Notes: generated by a model from the letters alone, not told the origin. Positions 11,681 to 24,019 are shown, counted from the stretch's first letter. The stretch is 64,000 nucleotides of DNA from Straminergon stramineum (GCA_963920665.1 OY987269.1:15750501-15814500); one strand, 5' to 3'. Made by a program: numbers and translations.

Positions 11681-14086
11681 TAGGGTGAGGGGGAAAAAAT
11701 AGGGGCTGCCAAGAAGAGGGAGAAGAAGGGAAAAGGGGGCGATAATCAAGACAAAAGAAGGAGGAAGGTAGACCATGAACTCTGCCACGCTAAATAATCG
11801 TCGAGGTAGGGAATCCAACTCCCCATCTCCTGCAAACTACCCTCAAGGCAACGATCAAAGGAACAAGAGAATGAGAAAGAGGTAAAGAGGAGGACAAGTT
11901 AAAGGTTAGGGAGCGGGAGTAGATAAGGAAGACGAGGGAATCCACGAGACTTACTTAGGCCCTTAGATTAGAAGTAGGTAATCACCCCAAGATTAAGTGT
12001 GAGATGTAAGGGTATGACGTAAGAAGTGGAACGTAAGAGGTAGCTCAACTTTAGAGTAAGGTATGACACGTACTTAAGATTAGCCTAGTAAGAAGATCGA
12101 GGGTTAGTTGGGCCGCCTAGGAGCTTGGGAAGAAGGAAAAGAAGGGGGGAGGAAAGAAATAGGATAGAAATTGACAATTAAACCCTTGTACCAATTTGTT
12201 TTATGATTAGAACGGTGGTTCATCGTCTCATGGCATGGGAGTTCATGGCGAAGGAGATATAGCTTCCAGATGGCGTGATCAATGACTCAAGTTCCGAGGT
12301 ATGAGCGAAGACCTCTCCAAACTTTTCCTAGGATCTTAACTAGAGCTTGGTAGCTTGGGCCGAGGCCTACCCCCAAGACAAACCCTTAGGACCGTAGGTC
12401 AGTTCATCTGCAGGGGTACAAGCTTAGAGAAGAAGGCCGTGGCTTTACGGAACCCTAAAGCAAGCCCAAATCGGGCAAAAATTGAGAAAGTTATGGCCGA
12501 ACAAAGTTTAGGATCAAATTGGATGAAGAATAGCTAAACTTCGGGTTAGATAGGGGAGTAAACAAATTAGAAGGAGGCTCCTACCTAGGGTCCAGGGCCA
12601 AAGAGAAAAGTCAATTCCGAGTCGTAGGTTAGGAGAAATTAGTAGATGAAGTTTGGGTAAGGCTTGGATGAAAATTCAGTAGAAATCCCCGATCAGAGTC
12701 CAATCCCAGATCTGGGTAGGGGCAATTGTTGTGAACGATCCCCCAAAATTTCGGATCTTTCTGAATTGGGAGCTAGGTGTAATTGATGGATGAAGTTTGA
12801 GGAACCGAGTAGCGGTCAAACTTCATCCAACCATAACTTTGGCTAGGAAGGTCGGATAAGGTCGAGTCTTATATTTTTAGAAATTTCACGAGATGAACTA
12901 GAGGGTTTTTAGGATAGTTCTGCCCTGGATTGGTTCCCATCCAAATCATCCAGTGGGCCCTCCATTCGGTAAGCCCAAAACATTGAAAGTAGTTTAAGCG
13001 AATCTTGCAATTGGGGGTCACTTAGGCACTTAGTAAAAAGATCCATTGCTTGGAAGGCACAATGTACCACGCTTAGACACCCAAAAGTAGGACTCACTTA
13101 GTCAAAATCCAGAACCTGGTTGTGTTCGCGAATTAGCAAGGGTAGGTAATTTGGCCCTTACACATGTCACCTACATGAATTTCTAGGACTTAGGGAATCA
13201 ATTCTGACATTGACCCTCTAACTCCTAAAGTCTAATTATCTATCACCATTTCCTAGAGGTTTGACCACTATATCCCAATTTAGGTGTTTTTACCTACTTT
13301 TGTCAACATGGCGTAAACTACTCCAAACTCCTAATTGCTTTCTTAAATACGTCACTAGAACATTGGAACTTAGAAAGAAAAGTATTTAAGGCAGTTTCCG
13401 GACTTTTAGGACTAACACACCGCATTTGTAAGGACTTCTATCAAATACTTTGTGAATACTCTTTTCTAGTCTTTTTGACTATAATTGATACTAATTATGA
13501 GCAAAAATGAAAAAAAAGAAATAATCGAGGCCTAGGTGTTAACTACGGGGCACACACTAGGCTTGGTTGATTGGCAGGCTAATTCTAACTACCGAGCTGA
13601 TCTGTGCTAGCTGGGCCATATTATGCCCCTATCTCCTTGGAGTGCCTAAAGTACCTTAGTGAGCAAGGGAGACCTTACAGGTGACTTTCCAAGCCTTGCA
13701 ATAGTCTAAGAAGGGAGAAATGAGAGACTTCCATACAAATAGGGCACTATGACGCCTTGGATTAGAAGAAAATGGTAGCATTTCATACATGCTTGGAAAG
13801 CTATTGAGAAGACACTTCTAACCATCCCAAGAATGCATAATTTAGACTAATAGGCTAGAAGTTATGGCCTTTCAAAGTTAGGGGTGTCTCAGTGGTGTCA
13901 AGACACTAAAGGGCTAGGAGTGAAGAGTTTCCAATGAATCCCTCAACAAAGTATAACATGTAGTATATCAGTGGAAAGCTATGAAGACAAAGAAGCTAGA
14001 TTGCCAAGTATTACAAGGTTCTAAGATATGAGCCTAAATTAATGGCCAAGAAAAGGGCCATGGTGAAGGTTTAACACTGCTCCCAG

Positions 14087-14230
14087 TACTAGAAGAAATC
14101 AATGTTTAGTTGACGCAAAATTTCATTTTTTGCTAGAAAACGCAGAAACTGAGTTGCTGCCAATGCAGTTTCTACATTTTCTTGCAAAAAATGAAATTTT
14201 GCGTCAACTGAACGTTGATTTCTTCTAGTG
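14087..14230. mobile_element. Hairpin MITE with CACTAG-type ends (144 bp)
   Basis: Almost perfect palindrome: the left end TACTAGAAGAAATCAA pairs with the right end TTGATTTCTTCTAGTG, and the pairing runs close to the centre (TTTGCGTCAA / TTGACGCAAA arms). Flanking trinucleotides are CAG and CGG, a near 3-bp target duplication. Ends and duplication size suggest a CACTA-derived MITE. Confidence 0.75.
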
Positions 14231-14234
14231 CGGT

Positions 14235-15030
14235 GAACCCAAATCTTTGGAAGGCGATAACTTTGTGAGATTTTGTTCAAATGGGACAAGTGAATAGTCC
14301 ATTGACATCTAATTGTTGCTTAGATATCCAAAATGGGTCATATGTGGGATTTAGAGCATTGACCACAAAGTTACGCCATTTGAAAGTCCGGGAGTCCAAA
14401 TGAAGTTGGAACTTAGCGATTTTGGTTGAAAATGGGTGGTTTTCCAAAACCCACAGGGGTTTGTGAAGTTCCACTAATCGACAAGGGGGGGGGCAACTAA
14501 ATACCATAGATATTACTATACGAGGGGTTGGTCTCCCTCCTCCCTCCCTCTTTGAGCCTTAGTGAGTTCTAATGACTCACAATTGGTGATGCAACTTTAC
14601 CATCGGCTTCAAGGCACCATAGGATACTTGTGTGAGTGTCTCGGGGCACCGGTTGCATAGAGTCCTCCTCCTTGCTAGGCCATTTTCAATGTTTTTGAAA
14701 TTGTGACTCTCAATTAGTTTTGGTGTGAAAGTAGCAAATACACAACGGGCCTAGTATTGAGTGGAGTGACAACCAAGGGCAATTAGTATCGTGATGAGTA
14801 GTGCCACTATGAGTCCTAGTATAGTAAGATGGAAGTTCTGCTCATTCTGACCAAGTGACATACTAGGTGTTACATGTGGAATGTATACTAATAGTCCCGA
14901 GAACTTGGATTTTGCAATGTGAGTTGGAAATGAGAACTAATGCTATGGGTGCATGGCACATACAATGTTAGTTAGTTTGGGCCCAAGTGATATTGGAATT
15001 GAAGCACAGGTGAGCTCTAAAAGCTATGAA
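14235..15030. other. Repeat-derived intergenic sequence
   Basis: Nothing coding. A stretch at 14540-14640 resembles 10.70-10.80 kb (AATTGGTGATGC versus AATTGGCGATGC contexts), consistent with two decayed copies of one retroelement. Confidence 0.35.
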
Positions 15031-15032
15031 AG

Positions 15033-15182
15033 CACTAGTAGAAAATTCAATTTTTCTATTGTTTTGGTCATGTTGATTTGGTCACTTTTTGTCAGAAATT
15101 TGTTGATTTCAACAGATTTCTGACAAAAAGTGACCAAATCAATATGACCAAAACAATAGAAAAATTGAATTTTCTACTAGTG
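15033..15182. mobile_element. Hairpin MITE with CACTA-type ends and AAG duplication (150 bp)
   Basis: The left end CACTAGTAGAAAATTCAATT and right end AATTGAATTTTCTACTAGTG are perfect reverse complements; the arms continue for about 70 bp with a short loop. The target duplication AAG is exact (15030-15032, 15183-15185). The near-perfect arms point to a young insertion, and transcripts would fold into a long hairpin. Confidence 0.88.
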
Positions 15183-15549
15183 AAGGTTTTTAAAGATTGT
15201 TTGGAGTTGTAAGGTGTTATTAGGGTTGCAATAGGCCAAATTACTAGGCTGGTCTCGGGCTAGCTAAGAGCAAATGCTAAAAAATGCCCAAAACAAATGC
15301 TAGGCCTTGAAGATTGCTTAGAAAATTCTAGGACTTGAAAGAGGTGGACTTGATGACCAAGGACAAAAGAGACCCTTATGCTTAGCAACTAGGACCAAAA
15401 AATCTAACTTTTGGGGACTAAACTTTGGTTTGTTTCCAAGATGTTTTGGAAACTAAATTTTACATGTGTGCACCAAGTAGGTTCAAAGCTTCGCCGTTCA
15501 TTTGGATTTAACACCAAATTTGAGACAAGGAGGTACCTTGGAGTTCGAA

Positions 15550-15847
15550 CACTACCAAAACATAGTAAAAAAACGGCTCTCAATTTTGAGTGTAGTTCTT
15601 TTGACCATATTTCTATGCATGCACTTGTAGTGGACTGTTAGCTTTTTTTGCAATTTTTGATTGCAGTTTTTAGAATTTTAGGGCTTGTAATACACCGTTA
15701 GAAAGGTCTATTCAAAACTTTTTCAGTGGTATGTAACATGCCTCAAAATTCCAAAATTGTAGTCATACTGGGCCTGTACAAAAATGTTGTCAAAAAAATT
15801 GCACTCAATTTTGAGTGTGGTTTTTTATACTATGTTTTGTTATAGTG
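15550..15847. mobile_element. MITE with CACTAC/TATAGTG ends (298 bp)
   Basis: The left end CACTACCAAAACATAGTAAA pairs with the right end ACTATGTTTTGTTATAGTG. An inner palindrome built on CTCAATTTTGAGTGTGGTT is present at both ends. It is the same family as 17378-17707 and shares its interior. Flanks GAA and AAA agree at two of three bases. Confidence 0.75.
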
Positions 15848-15849
15848 AA

Positions 15850-17375
15850 AGTTCTAATGTTAGCAGGACTTTAATACACAATCTAAGACTCTGGGGACCC
15901 AAGGGGTCCAATGCTTCGCCGTCTCGGTGGGACAAACAATAACACTAGCAAAGCTAAAACAAGTTTAGTAGAACATGGGAACTTAGGACACCCTCAAAGA
16001 ACCATGACTTGTGTTAGTATAACAATGGTTAATACAAGACTCAAAGCAAATTAAAGGCCCCCCAAAGGTATAGTGGGAGGATGACTCTAGGGTTATTACA
16101 AGGGACAAATTAAATGGACACTTATACAACCTCTAAAGACATGACAAGATCCAAAGGGAGGAGACAACAACACCCACTCCAAGGTTAATAGACTAGAGGC
16201 TCAAAACTTTAGCAAACTTGAAATAAACAACCAAAAAGAGACATTAGATTTAAAAACAAGAATACAAAAAGTACAAAGGGACCTTGAGAACTCTACAAAT
16301 TTGCAATAGATTAACAAAAGACACTTAAAAGACAAGAAAATACGCACTGCCAAGTTTTTTTGGACTAAATGCCAAAAGGAATATAAATTGGACCCAATAG
16401 ACCTTATAGACCCAAATATAAAATTGAGTTGTTTTGAGAGGAGAAAGGCACCTTTTTATAGCCATCTGGACACCCCACCTCTTCTCTAAGTTATAAGCTG
16501 GGAATTCTGTCCCCAACAAGGAAACCCTAAAACACTAGATCTCCTCTAGATTTTCTCCTAGGGTTTTGACTTCCTAACTCTTACACTGGGTCAACTTCAA
16601 AATTTTGCAATTTAATTCCAATTTACAAACAGATTGCACCATTGGCTATAAAAAGGCCATTTTCTATTCAGGGGATTCATTTTTCATATTCTCCTTTTTA
16701 AAAAACCCATTGAGATCCAGTGCCAACTTTAGTAAAAAAAAGGGTTGAAGATCTAACTTTTGGAGATCGTCTTTTCTGAGGAAGTTGATTGGCTAGAATG
16801 GTTTGGAAGTTCTAAAGGGGCAAAAGAAGACACTTCATTGACTTCATGAGCTCCTAAGACTCCGATCAACTCCTTGCAAATATTACCACATTGTTTAAAT
16901 TGGAAGGAACTTGTTGGTTCGGATACCTTATACTATCAAAATGCCTCAAAATTGGTCAAAGCGCGTTATTAATATAAAAGAACCTATTCTAGTTTTATTG
17001 AGATTTCACCACCTTTCGGGAAATTTCTAGGAATTTTTCATCATGGACTTTGGTTGTTGAGAGTCCGGAAAGGATATTTTTGCAAGTCAAGAAATTCCAA
17101 AACTTTTTGTGGGACCTCTCATAGAATTCCACAATGGTTGTACAAGCTCATACTCTTACTTTGCACATGTAGGGATGGAGAGGATAAATCCCACTTTCTG
17201 CTAAATACTTGGAATATAGGTAATCTTTTGCATACAAGGGAATCTTGGCAAATGGACTTTGCCTCCGATCCTCTAGCATACTATAGACCCTAGATCACCA
17301 TCCATGTGTTGTAGATTTCTCCACAAGCCCGTCTTGACATGGTAACCCTTGCAATACTAACAATTGGTGCATCTA
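15850..17375. other. Repeat-derived sequence with minus-strand TATA module
   Basis: On the minus strand, TATAAAAA (plus 16453-16460) is followed by a CT-rich leader and CTATTGGGTCCAATT, matching the plus-strand module at 10.4 kb. No protein domain is seen; short frames here are not conserved between the two copies. Confidence 0.35.
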
Positions 17376-17377
17376 TG

Positions 17378-17707
17378 TACTATAACAAAATATGGTAAAG
17401 AAAACCACACTCAAAATGGAGTGTGGTTCTTTTGTCCACATTTTTGTGCAGACCCACTACACACCCAACCAACATTTTTTGTAATTTCTTTTTGCAATTT
17501 TGGGAATTTGGGGGCATGTCGTATACCATATGGAAAAATATTGAAAATATCTTTCTAATGGTACATTATATGCTTCCAAATTCTAAAAATTGAAGTGAGA
17601 AATTACAAAAGTAGAGAATAGCCTACTACACTCACATGCACAAAAACGTGGTCAAAAGAACCACACTTAATTTTGAGTGCAGTTTTTTACCATGTTTTAT
17701 TATAATG
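17378..17707. mobile_element. MITE, second copy of the 15.5 kb family (330 bp)
   Basis: Ends TACTATAACAAAATATGGTA and CCATGTTTTATTATAATG are inverted with changes. The interior (AAACCACACTCAAAATGGAG, then GTGCAGACCCACTACAC) aligns with 15550-15847. No target duplication remains, so it is older. Confidence 0.65.
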
Positions 17708-18160
17708 ACAATTTCAACAATGGAATAGGGAAACAAAGACCTATCTAGGGATCTCACAAGACTTCTCTCATCTCAATTTTAGCTAGACTGGGTCACTAGC
17801 TTAGTAGGTTTGATTATGTGGAACTACGTCACTTAAACCTCCTAACTTCTACCATTTTGGATTTTAACCTATGTATAGGTAGGCATTTAAGGTGTTTCTA
17901 GACCTAAAACTCTATTTGAGGCCAAATACCTATTTTGGTATGTCACAACCTATTTCGGTCTTACGCTTTTTTCTAGTCTTTTTATATCTAATTACCTCAT
18001 AAATTGCAAAATTTGAAATAAAAACAATCCTATGAGTCCCAAGTGATGAATTGGGAGCCGACACCCTTCAAAGTCCATTTAATCCCAAATTGTTTCCAAG
18101 TCACATAAAACCAAGATTTTAGCCCCTAGTGTGTGAAAAGTGCCAACTCTCCTAAAGTTT

Positions 18161-18190
18161 CACTACAAGAGAAACTATGTCCTATTTGAC
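18161..18190 (+). mobile_element. Orphan CACTA-type terminus
   Basis: CACTACAAGAGAAACTATG matches the start of the CACTA elements at 3399 and 39980. I could not find the opposite end, so this may be a broken element or one interrupted by the neighbouring foldback. Confidence 0.35.
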
Positions 18191-18495
18191 AAAATTTTGT
18201 CAACTATTTTGTCATTTTGCTAGAATTTGTGTCAACTTTTATTCCCTAATACCCTCCTTTGTTAGTTGTCCCATTGCCATGCTAACATGATGGCCTAATC
18301 AATGGTTATAAGTGTCCACATATTTTAGGAAAGACGGAATTTCAAAATTCAAATTGCTTTAAGTTTAAACCTTCATATATTTAATAGAAATACAAGTACA
18401 CATAGCCAATTATCATTTTTTCATTGCACTTCATGAATCACTTGTATTTTGTGGACTTGAGAAGGGAAGAGAGCTCTCTATATACGCACGGGGTG

Positions 18496-19029
18496 GTAGG
18501 AGGTAGAACAACTCATGTGGGATATGTCATTTAGAAGTTGCAAAAGCTCAACCTCTCATATTTAAGTTTGAAAAGGAATTGTATTAAAACTAGAATTTCA
18601 AACCTCATTTAGGCATACTAGAATTATTTTTTTTTTAAAACTTTGAACTAAAAAAATTTGGAAAATCAATTCACATTTCATGTCCAAAAATCCGTTTGAT
18701 ATTTTGATCCTCCAATCAAAAGTTATGAACAAATTTTAAAGAGGATGTTTGAAAAGGTAAAACAAAATTCCCTTCTACCGCCTCTCTGAAATTTGTTCAT
18801 AACTTTTGATTGGAGGATCAAAATATCAAACGGATTTTTGGACGTGAAACATGAATTGATTTTCCAAATTTTTTTAGTTCAAAGTTTTAAAAAAAAATTT
18901 ATTCTACTATGCCTAAATGAGGTTTGAAAATCTAGTTTTAATACAATTCCTATTTCAAACTTAAATATGAGAGGTTGAACTTTTGCAACTTCTAAATGAC
19001 ATATCCCACATGGATTGTTCTACCTCCTA
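18496..19029. mobile_element. Long inverted repeat (foldback element), arms ~250 bp
   Basis: The left arm starting GTAGGAGGTAGAACAACTCA is mirrored by a right arm ending TTGTTCTACCTCCTAT; the arms match almost throughout around a centre near 18762. Examples are AAAAATCCGTTTGATATTTT against AAAATATCAAACGGATTTTT. Related but decayed copies lie at 35.65-36.12 kb and, as a half, at 42.12-42.34 kb; the outer tail CCCACATG..CCTACCACCCCACTT also appears at 23.0-23.2 kb. RNA from it would form a long hairpin. Confidence 0.88.
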
Positions 19030-21050
19030 TAATTCCATCTATATACAAAGAACTTCACATCAGCTCATTAATCAAGCTAAGATATCTATGACAATTGATG
19101 AAAAGGTAAATGTATAAGAAAAAATAATGGAATTTTGGATTTGGGGCAAATAGGGAGAAGAGAACCAAACATCAACTACAAATTTGACAACAACTGGACA
19201 AAAAATTGAAAAGTTCTCACAAATTGATAAGATGAGGTAGAAATATTATAGATATTGTCATTTCAAACAATTCTCTATAAAAAAACAAATCATCTTGGAC
19301 TGCATTTCTTTATTGTGTTTAAACCCCCCGATACTAATAGACCCTAGAAGGGCTAGAAGCTAAGTACTGGAATGCTAGGGACCAAGCTAGAAGGATAAGT
19401 TTGTTGGCATTGGAAGACAAATAGACAACCAATAGCTTTGGAGGACTAGCCAATAGGGACTGGGAGGCGAATCGGTGGGTACTAGAGGGGCCCAATTACT
19501 GGGGTTTGGGAGCTAGACACTAGGATTTTTGGAAGTCTAGGGACTAGGGAGTGGAGGTCTAATCGTTGCCTCAAAGAAAAAAATAGCATAGAAATAGGAT
19601 AGGAAGAAATAGAGGTAGGATAGAGTAGGAAACAAAATAAAGAAGGATAGAAAAAAGATAGGATAGGAAAAATAGAGGTAGGAAAGAGTAGGAAAGAAAA
19701 CAAAGTAGAATAGGACAAAGGTGGAAAGGAGGAAGGATAGAAGCAAATCAACAGTAAGAACAAAGACATAGAGAGGGAGAGTCATAAACCAAATCCTACA
19801 AATCTATTCTCTCCACCAAAACCTCAAACTCTCCAACATAACAACATAACAAGTGAAGGGATGAGATGGGGACAAATGACTTAATAAAAGGAGTTAGGGG
19901 AAGTCCACCACCCATTAGGAAGAAGGTTAGGCATCATGGAAATTAATTAGAGATGTAGAGGTGGTTCAAGTAGAAGTGGTCATTGATCCTTGCCTTAGGG
20001 GTCATAGGTTAGTGGGGGTGACGTGATATAGTAGGTGCAAGTGGTCATTAACACTTGGCATAAGACTCTTAGAATAGTAGGTGGCCACCCTAAGCATCCC
20101 ACACCAAGTAGAACTCAGGTTAGAGTAGGAAGAAAGAAAAGAAAGTAGGGGAGAAGGATGTAGGGTTAGACAAAGATAGGACTTGGTGAAAGAACCAAAG
20201 CTTGTACCAAAATCAACATTCAGAATTATTCAAGCAATTACCAAATTCCATGAAGGGACATGGTAGTTAGAGACATGTTGAAAGGAAATCACGCCCACCT
20301 AGTCGAGGAGCCCCGAGCCAAGGTAGGATACTAACCCTCTCCTTTTCATCCGAGTTTGTTTACTTAGCAAATATAGATTAGGGCCAAGGCCTAGGGGTGG
20401 GTATCACCTTTATAATAGAGATTCAAGTCAGATTTAGCTTTAGAATTACAAAGTAGAAGTCGAGGGGGTTCTAAGAATATAAAATACATCCCAAACTAAC
20501 TCATAACAAGGGAGATATGAGCGGATAAAGTTTGGGGTTTGAAATGGAGGAAGTCGGGTGAAATTCATCCATCCAAGACCAAACTTGGAACTCACACATG
20601 AGTTGATAGTATAGGCTTATGGTCCAAAATTCGTATTCATTTGAATTAGGGAAGGAGTCCAAAGAAGTGGATGAAGTTTGAATAGCCTCCTAGAGGACTA
20701 GACTTCATTTGGCCATAATTTTTTGTAGGAACGTCCAAATCCCATGCATTTTAGGTTTTTAGAAATGGCATGACTTGATCTATAGCTTAGAGGTGATAGA
20801 TTTAAATTGAATCCATTTCCATTAGGAGACCACGGTGGTTAAGGAATGAGGGTAGTCGGAATTGCTTCTACAATTAGGCTAGTTTGGGGGTTCCGTAGTG
20901 AAACATAGGACTTAGGAGCTTAAAAAAGATCCATTTCTTGGAAGTCACAATTGACTAACATTAGGAACCCATTAGGATAGAATTCACCCCCTAAATACAA
21001 GAACTTAGATATACTCGTGTATTTTCCAAGGGTGAGTAAATATCCACTCA
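19030..21050. other. Repeat-derived intergenic sequence
   Basis: The 20.6-21.05 kb part is similar to 12.7-13.15 kb (GTGGATGAAGTTTG, AGATCCATTTCTTGGAAG). No protein domain visible. Confidence 0.35.
19590..19735 (+). repeat. Purine-rich ~64-bp tandem duplication
   Basis: ATAGGATAGGAAGAAATAGA and ATAGGATAGGAAAAATAGAG start two A/G-rich copies about 64 bp apart. On the minus strand this yields leucine/phenylalanine/serine-rich open frames that are artefacts of composition. Confidence 0.65.
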
Positions 21051-22157
21051 CACTCAGACTTAATCAACAACATTGGGGGGGCTTTAATTTTTGTCTTCAA
21101 TCGTAAGGTGTGGGAATTTTTAGCACAAAGGGGAGTAGTTTTGGGGGAGAGGAACCTTGATGCCTCTTTTCACTAATTGTAGTGGTCTATGTAATACTAA
21201 GACTTTTATCAATCATATATACATAGTTATAAATATCATATCCCAAATTTTTTAAATGGGAGGAAAGGTGGAAAATTAGCTCTTGTATCATGGTTAATTT
21301 TGTACTTCTATATGCTTTAGGACATTAGAATCCCAAGAACTTCTTCAAATATTTTGTTGTTCTAGTTGATAATGACTAAATGTTATAATCTAAACAAAAT
21401 TCACATGATCAATATTGGTAATAGAATATATAAAAAAGAAAAATTGAATTTTCCTATATTGCTGATCTCTACACATGTGAAGGGGAAGATATGTACAAAA
21501 AAAGGCCATATTCATGATATTGAGACTTTTCACAGTCTCATTTTTATCTTTGACTTGAAGATAAATTGCTTTATTTCTTTACTAGTATTTTTTTAATAAA
21601 TAGGTAACAACACCAACTTTTAGAATTTCATTACAAGATCACTATTAGAGCATTATTTATTTTTGGTTTCAATTACTATATTTTAAAAGAAATATTCCAA
21701 TAACTAGCATTCAGTCTCAAAATTTGTGAAAAGTCTCAATATAACAAATATGGCTTTAGAAGAGAAAGAAGAGTGGAAGGACAAGGGTGAGTAGAAAAAT
21801 AGTGAAAGGGGGTTGGAGGTTGTTTTTTAAAGGAGAAAAGACAGGTTGTTGGAAAGGAGTTAGATTTTGAACAATGTGGTGGTGTGAGTGTTTTATCTCT
21901 ACCATGGAGAAAAACTAGGCACAACTAAGTTCTATGTTGTTGGGTTGAAAATCCTGAAGTTGGATGCCTAAATGTTGTCCAATTTGCTTTTTAAGAAATG
22001 AACAAGAGTTTCCAAATAATAAGTCCTACATGTTCGAAATTTTAGCGAAGACCAATAAAACTTGCAAAAGTTGGGTTTAAGGTTTTTTCGAGCCAGTTTG
22101 GGCAAAAATTTGGATTTCTGTAGTCAAATTGCTACCATCAAACTTTGAAATAGCATA
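21051..22157. other. AT-rich intergenic, nothing recognised
   Basis: Only short frames without domains; no paired terminal repeats found. Confidence 0.4.
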
Positions 22158-22238
22158 TTCCCTTGGTTTGGAAATAGTATATCCATTTTTAGTATTCATT
22201 GCACTAAAAATGGATATACTAGTTCCAAATGGAGGCAT
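22158..22238. mobile_element. Degenerate Stowaway-like MITE
   Basis: TTTGGAAATAGTATATCCAT and ATGGATATACTAGTTCCAAA form an inverted pair with a short loop, the same core as the Stowaway at 47390-47470. The outer CTCCCTCC is eroded; TA lies at both edges. Confidence 0.6.
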
Positions 22239-22244
22239 TACATG

Positions 22245-22958
22245 CACTATAAGAAAATTGAGTTTTTTAGAGGTCTTAGAAAATACATAGGGTGTTTAGT
22301 GCAATAAGGAAATAATCATTGTTGATGTCACCTAAAATTCATTTGTAATTGACGGGCCAAAAATATGGTATAATCCAAAAAAACAAGTCTAATTTGAGCT
22401 TGAATTTTTCTAACATCATAGAAAACATAGTCTTCCATTCTTTCAAGCTCTTTACAATGTGATCCATGGACGCCACGTGGTCAAGGAGAGCCATGTGGAA
22501 ATTTTTTTCATTGAATTCGTTTATGCCATGGCACTTGACATGGTGGCAGGAAAAGTAACATAGGAACCAACGATGATGAAGTGGCATGCCTACTCAACAC
22601 CCTTTCATGTAGTTTGAAAATTTTAATGCTGTTTTTGAAATGTCAAATTAGATGTCTAGACATTTTTTGAGATATCAATTGATGCATACTATACCTATAA
22701 GTTAGGATCAATAAAAAATGATTATTTAAAATAAATTAAAGAAGAAAAAAAGGAACCAACAAAATTGTTGAATTCAATAAGAAGTAAAGAAAACTCACCA
22801 TCTACCATCAAAAGAATTTTTGATGGCAAAATGAAGGAATTCCTTCATTGAAAATTAGTAGGAATGAAGGGCAGAGGTCATATTTATATCCATTGTCAAT
22901 CCATGGTGAGACAAAAGATATGGAATAACTAGAATATGGGAACTTGACTATTGTACAT
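22245..22958. other. AT-rich segment beginning with an orphan CACTA-like end
   Basis: CACTATAAGAAAATTGAG at 22245 resembles a CACTA terminus but has no partner. The segment at 22.80-22.90 kb (CCATCTACCATC, then GAATGAAGGGCAGAGGTCA) is similar to 35.46-35.56 kb, linking it to the outer part of the foldback family. Confidence 0.35.
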
Positions 22959-23186
22959 TTAGGCATTGTTTCAGACATCTGGATGTTGCTTAAAACGTTT
23001 TACATTGAACACAATTTTTGCTTTACATATCCCATATGGATTGTTTCACTTCCTACCACCCCACTTGTCCATTTAGACGTTGTTTAAGACATCTAGATGT
23101 TGCTTAAGACATTTTACATTGAACACAATTCTTGCTTTACATATCCCATAAGGATTGTTTCCCTTCCTACCACCCCACTTGTGTAA
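22959..23186 (+). repeat. 114-bp direct duplication of a foldback-family tail
   Basis: Two head-to-tail copies, each with CATCT(G/A)GATGTTGCTTAA, TTACATTGAACACAATT and CCTACCACCCCACTTGT, starting near 22959 and 23073. The final part is the outer tail of the inverted-repeat family at 18.5 and 36.1 kb. Confidence 0.75.
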
Positions 23187-24019
23187 ATACCATCTCTTTC
23201 CATTCATAGTGCACATCCATCAATTTCCCTTTTTCAACAAAGCATGCAATATGGTTGCCTTGCCCCTAAATTTTCTACACATAGTCAACATTTTGCCATA
23301 GATTATAGTAATTTTTATTGACTTACTCATAGTCAAAATGGTTCTATTTGTTGATGTAGCAATCTATATTTTTTGGACACTCTATAGAAACATTAGTATG
23401 TCTTTAGTCATGTCAAATAAAACATCAACGTCAATGATAATATCAACTTAGATTTATGGTAATGTGCTAATGTTCTCCACAACATCCATGAAAATCTACC
23501 TTATCAAGTTAGTTACCTTTTGACATCTTCATGTTTTGTCGGACATCATATGTTAGAAGGCAAACATAGCTACAAACATGAATTTCTCATAGTGATGATA
23601 GAGTACTAAATACCTATTTCAAAATGGTCAAAAACTTTGTAATTTGATGTTCTTAGCATAAGTTATGATTGGATGAAGTTTCAGTTCTAATTCATTTTAG
23701 AAAACTTCATCCAATGTTTTCTATTATTTGAGATGTCCAAATTTTATTTTATTTTTGGTTCTTAAGTGAGTTAACTCTAAATTGTAGTGAAATTGTGAGA
23801 TTACTTTTATACTCTAATTGGATGAATATTTGTATTTTTCATCCAAAACTAGCCTTCTAGATTACCAAACTTCATCCTATTCTATCTTTTTTGTTTTTAG
23901 TCTATTTCCTAAGTGTGAGATGTTTTAGGAGACCCTCTAAGGATTATAAGTGAAAACTTAAATTCAAGTATGTGTTTAAGTAAGCTTTAAAGGGTTAGAT
24001 TTGAACACCAAACTCCTAA

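Larger units (their letters stand above)
9176..14080. other. GC-richer zone of decayed repeats, possible LTR retroelement debris
   Basis: Base composition is visibly richer in G and C than the rest of the window. Blocks around 12.7-13.15 kb (GGATGAAGTTTG, AGATCCATTGCTTGGAAG) are matched by blocks at 20.6-21.05 kb, and 13.2-13.5 kb by 17.8-18.05 kb (TTTTCTAGTCTTTTT), so this is repeated sequence. No reverse transcriptase, integrase, protease or gag motif is visible and every open frame is short. Confidence 0.45.

Noticed and set aside
19482..19785. Two hydrophobic minus-strand open frames
   Set aside because: They arise from the purine-rich tandem repeat; composition alone explains them.
9176..21050. 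A definable LTR retrotransposon
   Set aside because: Recurring TATA modules suggest LTR remnants, but no LTR pair, primer-binding site with certainty, polypurine tract or pol domain could be placed, so no boundaries are claimed.
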